NCBI GenBank assembly: GCA_035720945.1 | Contig: DASTNK010000167.1 | Coordinates: 1 to 8,864 of the forward strand | Direction of reading: 5' to 3' | From: SCQX01 sp035720945 | GTDB taxonomy: Bacteria > Pseudomonadota > Gammaproteobacteria > Burkholderiales > Burkholderiaceae_B | Length of the DNA stretch: 8,864 bases | Shown: piece by piece, positions 1 through 6,300 of the stretch | Layout: each line of letters opens with the position of its first letter | How positions within the stretch are numbered: position 1 is the first letter of the stretch | Position numbers and translations under genes: made by a program | Notes under the pieces: model-generated | The model's database searches: none | Told to the model about the DNA's origin: nothing | Seen by the model: only the letters and a program-made list of their open reading frames with translations

Positions 1-248
1 CCCAGGCCCAGCTCGATGCGCTGGGCGAATGGGAAGCCTCACCCTTGTTCAATGACCGCGAACGCGCGGTGCTGGGCTATACCGACGCCATGACACGCAA
101 TGTGAAGGTGCCGGCGGAAACATTCCAGGCGGTGCGCCGCCACTTCAACCCGCGCGAACTTGTCGAACTCACGGCAACCATCGGCGCCTACAACATGGTG
201 TCGCGTTTTCTGGAAGCGCTGGACATCCACTCGGACGACGCGCGCTGA
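1..248 (+). CDS. Carboxymuconolactone decarboxylase / AhpD-like family protein (5' partial)
   Basis: The frame is open from the left edge (first full codon at 3) to a TGA at 246-248, giving the last 81 residues of a protein whose start lies outside the window. The fragment reads as the C-terminal half of a carboxymuconolactone decarboxylase-like protein: a segment with SPLFNDRERAVLGYTDAMTR (about residues 13-32 of the fragment), a short linker, then PRELVELTATIGAYNMVSRF followed by LEALDI. This helix pair with the E-L-x-x-x-I-G-x-Y-N-x-x-x-R pattern is typical of the all-helical AhpD-like fold. Members include gamma-carboxymuconolactone decarboxylases and peroxidase-related AhpD proteins. The C-x-x-C-x-x-x-H active site of the AhpD type, when present, lies further upstream and cannot be checked here, so the activity is left open. 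A TTG at 45 is in frame, but coding sequence clearly continues upstream of it, so it is not the start. The family call is fairly sure; the substrate is unknown. Confidence 0.82.
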   Translation, partial: QAQLDALGEWEASPLFNDRERAVLGYTDAMTRNVKVPAETFQAVRRHFNPRELVELTATIGAYNMVSRFLEALDIHSDDAR

Positions 249-261
249 GTAGGCCACGGGC

Positions 262-283
262 CGGCGCCACCGCCGCGCCGTTT
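262..283 (+). terminator. Possible weak intrinsic terminator after the decarboxylase-like gene
   Basis: A six-base-pair G+C-only stem, CGGCGC at 262-267 and GCGCCG at 275-280, encloses a seven-base loop and is followed by only three T (281-283). It begins 13 bases after the TGA of the upstream gene, where a terminator would be expected. The T-tract is short and such stems arise by chance in GC-rich DNA, so this is a weak call. An alternative five-pair stem (262-266 with 271-275) competes with it. Confidence 0.35.
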
Positions 284-286
284 GGA

Positions 287-299
287 TGTACCCTGTACA
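287..299. promoter_or_regulatory. Perfect inverted repeat, possible operator
   Basis: TGTAC-CCT-GTACA is a perfect inverted repeat with five-base arms and a three-base centre. It lies 39 bases after the upstream stop and about 100 bases before the synthase start, between the terminator-like hairpin and the large gene. That position suits a regulator binding site for the synthase. I do not recognise the regulator, and no convincing -35/-10 pair is visible beside it (TTGGAT at 282-287 and TTGAGT at 313-318 lack good -10 partners). Short palindromes also occur by chance. Confidence 0.25.
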
Positions 300-384
300 G
301 GCAATGCTCCATTTGAGTCGGCCCGCCCTCCGAAGCACCCGAAACGAACACGTCTCCACGGGACCGCGCTCTGGGGCGCCGCCG

Positions 385-392
385 AAAAGGAA
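385..392 (+). promoter_or_regulatory. Ribosome binding site supporting the TTG start at 399
   Basis: AAAAGGAA, with core AAGGA at 387-391, lies seven bases before the TTG at 399. It is the best Shine-Dalgarno match in the 150-base gap. It is the main reason for choosing TTG 399 over the in-frame ATG at 465, which has only a weaker GGTGG at 454-458, six bases upstream. Confidence 0.55.
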
Positions 393-398
393 GCCGTA

Positions 399-3300
399 TT
401 GCCTGATTTCATCAGAACCCTCGCGTCTGGGCTGGCCGTGCTCAAGGTATCACGGTGGTTCGAAATGCCCGCGGCGCACACGCGTGACATCGAAGAGCCG
501 CCGCTGCGGGCGGAACTGTTCAGCGCGTTGCAAATGGAGCGGCACGGCCGGGTGCTCGCCAACGCGCACCAGCTCAGCGGCCACAGCACATCCAATCGCC
601 TGCTCGAACGACTGGCCGGCAACGAGTCGGCCCTGATCGGCGCCTGCGCGCTGCTGCGCGAGGCGACACGCTCCGGGCGCCAGATCACGCCGGCCGATGA
701 ATGGATGCTGGACAACTTCTACCTGATAGAAGAACAAATCCGCATCGCCCGCCAGCACTTGCCCAAGAACTACAGCAAGGAATTGCCAAGGCTGGAAAAA
801 GGCCAGTCGGCGGATTTTCCGCGCGTCTATGACATCGCCCTCGAGGTGATCTCGCACGGTGACGGCCGGATCGACACGGAGGGCTTGAGTCGCTTCGTGA
901 CGGCCTACCAGCAAGTCACCACCCTGACGCTGGGCGAGTTGTGGGCCATCCCCATCATGCTGCGCCTGGCATTGATCGAGAATCTGCGGCGCGTGGCCGC
1001 GCGCCTGGCCACTAGCCGCGGGCACCGCGATCAAGCCGACAAATGGGTGGACAGGATGGTGGAAGCGGTGGACAAGGATCCCGCCAGCCTGATCCTGCAG
1101 GTGGCAGACATGGCGCGTTCCGACCCGCCCATGGCGGGAGCGTTCGTGGCGGAACTGGCCCGGCGGCTGCACGGCCAGGGCCCATCGCTCATGCTGGCGC
1201 TGACCTGGCTGGCACAGCACCTGTCTGAAGCCGGACTGACCATCGAGACGTTGATCCAGGCCGAGAACCAGCAGCAGGCGGCCGACCAGGTCTCAGTCAG
1301 CAACAGCATCGGCAGCCTGCGCCTGCTGACGTCCGTGGACTGGCGCGATTTCGTGGAAGCCATGAGCCAGGTCGAACAGACATTGCGATGCGATCCGTCT
1401 GATACCTACGTCCGCATGGACTTCGCGACACGAGACCGCTACCGCCACATCGTCGAGCGCCTCAGCCGTCAAGCCGACTCGCCCGAAGCCGATGTCGCGC
1501 GGGCCGCGATCGATCTCGCACAACGCGGTCTGGACGAATTCGGAGCCGGCGACGCGCGTGCGCACGTGGGCTACTACCTGGTCGATGCGGGCTTGCCCAG
1601 CCTGGAAGCGGCCATCGACGTACGATTATCATGGTTGCGGCGCCTGCGGCGGTTCGGCGACAAAGTCCCGCTCCTGTGCTACCTGGGTCCCGTGACCCTC
1701 CTCACCGCGCTGTTCTGCGCGGGGCTGTTGCAACTGGGAGCCGGCGACGGCATGGCGGGCTGGGCGTTGGCCGGATCGGGCGTGCTGCTGGCGATCTCTG
1801 GCAGTCAGCTGGCCATCTCGATCGTGAATTGGCTGGTGACGCTACGCGAAACACCCGAGTCGCTGCCCCGCATGGATTTCACCCGGGGGGTCCCCGACGA
1901 GTACGCCACGCTCGTGGTCGTGCCGACCATGCTCTTCACGCCACGGAACATCGAAGACCTGTGCGATGCGCTGGAGGTGCGGTACCTGGCCAATCGCGAC
2001 GGCAATATCCGCTTCTGTCTGCTCACCGACCTGGCTGACGCGGCCACCGAGACCACCGATACCGATCAGGCACTGGTCGCCTGCGCCTGCCGTGGCATCG
2101 AACGGCTCAATCGGAAATACGCCTCGAACCCCGAGGCGGACGACACCGATGGCGACATCTTCCTGCTGCTGCATCGGCCACGACAGTGGAATGCCACGGA
2201 AGGCGCCTGGATCGGCCACGAACGCAAGCGCGGAAAACTCGGCGACCTGAACGCATTCCTGTGCGGCGGACACCGGAACCCGTTCTCCATGATCGCGGGC
2301 GACACCACCGGCCTGGATCGCGTGAGGTACGTGATCACCCTGGACACCGACACGCGTCTGGAACGGGATTCGGCGAGACGATTCGTGGCCACCATGGCGC
2401 ACCCATTGAACCGCCCCGTCATCGACACCACCACACACTGCGTGATTCGTGGCTACGGCATATTGCAGCCACGCGTCGCCACCAGCCTGGCGGGTTCCGG
2501 CGCATCGCGCTACGGCAATCTGTACAGCGACGAATCCGGCATCGACCCCTACACGCGCACCGTGTCCGACGTGTACCAGGACGTATTCGGCGAAGGCTCG
2601 TTCACAGGGAAAGGCATTTACGACGTGCGGGCCTTCGAACAAGCACTCGCCGGACGCCTGCCGGAGAACCGCATCCTGAGCCACGATCTGCTGGAAGGCT
2701 GCTATGCCCGCAGCGGTCTGATCTCCGACGTGCAATTGCATGAGGAATACCCCACCCGTTATCTCGACGATATGCGCCGGCGGCACCGATGGATCCGCGG
2801 CGACTGGCAGATCGTGTCCTGGTTGTTTTCGCGCGTGCCGGACACGCGCACGCGGCTGGGCCGCGCGTTCGGCCGCCGCAACCCGCTCTCGGCCCTGTCG
2901 CGCTGGAAGATACTGGACAACCTGCGCCGCAGCCTGGTGTCGAGCGCCCTGCTTGCCCTGGTACTGCTGGGATGGTCGCTGCTGCCCGCGCCCTGGCTGT
3001 GGACCGGCGCCGCGCTGGCCGTCCTGTTTCTGCCGGCCATTCTGGCCTCACTGCTGGATCTGGCCAGGAAGCCCGGCCAGATCCGGCTGGCGCAGCACCT
3101 TCCGCTCGCGTTGCGCGCGACACGGCAACGCCTGGCCCAGGCGTTCCTGACCCTGGCATTCCTGCCGTACGACGCCGCGCTGAGCCTGGACGCTATCTAC
3201 CGCAGCCTGTGGCGCCTGACCGTGTCGCATCGCCATCTGCTTCAATGGGTGCCGTCGAGCCAGGCCGGCGCGGGGCACGGCAACCGACTGGTGGATTCCT

Positions 3301-6300
3301 ACCGCCATATGGCCGTCAGTCCGGTGGTATCGGTGGCCATGGCCATCATCCTGGGCGTGACGGACCCACCCAGGCTCTGGATCGCCGTGCCATTTCTGTG
3401 GCTATGGCTGATCGCCCCGGCCTTGTCATGGTGGCTGAGCCTCCCGCTGCCGCGCGAAGAACCCCGGCTCTCGGATGCGCAGCATGCATTCCTCCAAGGC
3501 CTGGCGCGAAGGACCTGGGCATTCTTCGACGCCCACCTTGGCCCGGACGACAATTGGCTGCCGCCCGACAACGTTCAGGAAGACCCAGTCAACACGGTCG
3601 CGCACCGCACGTCACCCACCAACATGGGGCTTGCGCTGCTGGCCACACTGGCGGCCCGCGACTTCGGGTACATTCCGGCCGGCCAGTGCCTGGAACGCCT
3701 GGACAAGACGCTGGCCGCCATGGAAAGCCTGGAACGCCACCGTGGCCATTTCTTCAACTGGTATGACACCCAGCTGCTCACGCCGCTCCATCCTCGCTAC
3801 ATCTCCACGGTCGACAGCGGGAACCTGGCCGGCCACCTGATGACGCTGGAACCCGGCCTGCTGGCGATGGCCGACGAGCCTGTCATCCATCCCCATCTGC
3901 TGCGGGGTATCGCCGATACGTTCGACGTGCTGTGCGACACCTCGGACGCGGGCCTGCACGCCGCGCTCATCGAGTTCCGCCACGCCCTGCCCGCTGATCG
4001 CGCGCTGCCTGGCGGCGCGCGCCAAGTGCTTCTCCTGCTGCGCCACCTGACCGGACACATCGACGCGTTCATCCACGATCCGACCGTGACGGCCGGCTCA
4101 TCGCCACACGAGTGGGCGCTATTGCTGCGGCGCCAGTGCCGGGACGCGAGCGACGACCTCATCGCCCTGGCGCCCTGGAGTCTCGACGAGGCGGGTCCAT
4201 CCGCCAACGCGCCACCGGGATTGCCACGCGGCATCCCCACGTTCAGGGAATTGGCCAACCTCGACCCTGCCCTGCAAGAGATCGACATCCACGGCGATGA
4301 GGCGCGGGCCGATCTGGCACGTCGACTGGCCCAGGCCAGCCGCGAGGCGGCGGACCGGATCGCCCTGGCGCGGAACCTGGCGGCGCGTGCCGTCGAACTC
4401 GCGCTCATGGACTACACCTTCCTGTACAACAAGACGACCCGGTTGCTCGCCATCGGCTACAACGCCACCGACGGCCGGCTCGACCCCAGCTACTACGACC
4501 TGCTGGCGTCGGAAGCGCGTCTGTGCAGTTTCGTCGCCATCGCACAGAATCAATTGCCACAGGAAAACTGGTTCGCCCTGAGCCGCCGCCTCACCTTGTC
4601 CGCGGGAGAGCCCACCCTGCTGTCGTGGAGCGGCTCGATGTTCGAGTACCTGATGCCCATGCTGGTCATGCCCAGCTACCCGAACACACTGCTGGACCAG
4701 ACATGCCACGCCGTGGTCCGGCGCCAGATCGAATACGGCCATCAACGCGGCGTGCCATGGGGCCTGTCCGAATCGGCGTTCTACACCTTCGATGCCAGCC
4801 TGAACTATCAATACCGGGCCTTTGGCGTGCCGGGCCTCGGACTCAAGCGGGGTCTGAGCGATGACCTCGTCATCGCGCCCTACGCGTCGATGCTGGCGTT
4901 GATGGTCGAACCCGGCGCGGCCTGTGAGAACCTGCGGAAAATGGCCACCATGGGCTTCGACAGCCCCCACGGGTTCTATGAGGCGGTGGACTATACCCCG
5001 GCGCGTCTGCCGCGCGGCAAGTCGATGGCGGTCGTCAAGTCATTCATGGCGCATCACCAAGGCATGGGCTTTCTGTCGCTGGCCAGTGTTCTGCTCGATC
5101 AGCCCATGCAACGGCGCTTCATGGCCAACCCATTGTTCCAGTCCGCCATCCTGCTGCTGCAGGAACGCATCCCCCGCGCCACGGTTTCGTACGTCAACAT
5201 CGTCGAAACGTCGGACGCCCGCCTCGCCGCCAGCCTGCAGGAATTGCCTGTGCGTGTGCTGGATCGCGCCCGCACGCGGCGCCCCGAAGTCCAACTGCTC
5301 TCCAACGGACGCTACCATGTCATGCTCACCAACTCCGGCGGCGGGTCCAGCGTATGGCGGGATCTGGCCGTCACGCGCTGGCGCGAGGATCCCACCCGCG
5401 ATCACTGGGGCGTGTTCTGCTACGTGCGTGACCTGACCGACGGTGAGTTCTGGTCCACCACGTATCACCCGACGCGGCGGGAACCCGATCGCTATGAAGT
5501 GATTTTCTCCGAGGATCGCGCCGAATTCCGCCGCACGGACCACGGCGTGGAGATGCATACCGAGATCGTCGTTTCACCCGAGGACGACATCGAACTGCGG
5601 CGCACCCGCATCACCAACCGGTCACGCGTGCGCCGCACACTGGACGTGACCAGCTACGCGGAGATCGTGCTCGCGCCCGCCGCCGCCGACAACGCCCATC
5701 CCGCCTTCGGCAAGCTGTTCGTGCAGACCGAGATCCTGGAAGAGCGCCACGCCATCCTGGGCAACCGCCGACCGCGCTCGCGCGACGAGAAACCGCCCTG
5801 GATGCTGCATCTGATGACCACCCATGGCACGGCGGATGGGCCGATGTCCTTCGAAACCGACCGGGCACGGTTCATCGGCCCGGGCGCCACGCCCATCGCC
5901 CCGCGCGCCATGCTCAGCCGCGAAGCATTGTCCGGCACCCACGGCGCGGTGCTCGACCCCATCGCCGCGGCACGCTGCCTGATCACGCTCGAACCCGGCC
6001 AGCAGGCGGTGGTGGATGTCGTCCTGGGCGTGGCGGACTCACGCTCAGGCGCCCTGCGGCTCATCGACAAGTACCAGGATCGCTATCTGGCCGACCGGGT
6101 CTTCGAACTGGCCTGGACGCACAACCATGTCGTGCTGCGCCAATTGAACGCCACCGACGCCGACGCGCGATTGTTCAGCCAGATGGCCGGCGCGATCGTG
6201 TATGCGAACACCCGCTTGCGCGCCGACCCCCGATTGCTGGCCCAGAACGGACGCCAGCAATCCGGACTCTGGGGCTACGGCATATCGGGCGACCTGCCCA

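Noticed and set aside
313..341. TTGAGT as a -35 box for the synthase promoter
   Set aside because: No -10-like hexamer lies 16-18 bases downstream; the area is too GC-rich for a sigma70-type call.
39..359. A 106-codon minus-strand frame spanning the gap and the decarboxylase-like gene
   Set aside because: It overlaps a recognisable gene fragment on the other strand and its composition looks like an antisense shadow.
286..636. A 116-codon plus-strand frame starting in the gap
   Set aside because: The start sits inside the inverted repeat without a ribosome binding site, and the frame overlaps the synthase N-terminus out of phase.
450..1220. A 256-codon minus-strand frame over the synthase 5' part
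   Set aside because: The plus-strand frame here gives the helical N-terminal region typical of cyclic glucan synthases; the minus-strand product has no recognisable domain.
1885..1890. G6 run in the GT84 region as a slippage site
   Set aside because: Six G flanked by C is common at this base composition, and the frame continues correctly through it.
1842..2786. A 314-codon open frame on the minus strand
   Set aside because: It is antisense to the conserved GT84 domain and its translation resembles no family I know. Long antisense frames are expected opposite GC-rich coding sequence.
2789..3766. A 325-codon plus-strand frame in another phase
   Set aside because: Its translation is a low-complexity Ala/Arg/Pro/Gly-rich sequence typical of an out-of-phase read of GC-rich DNA, while the main frame across the same bases gives the membrane segments and the conserved glycoamylase-like motifs.
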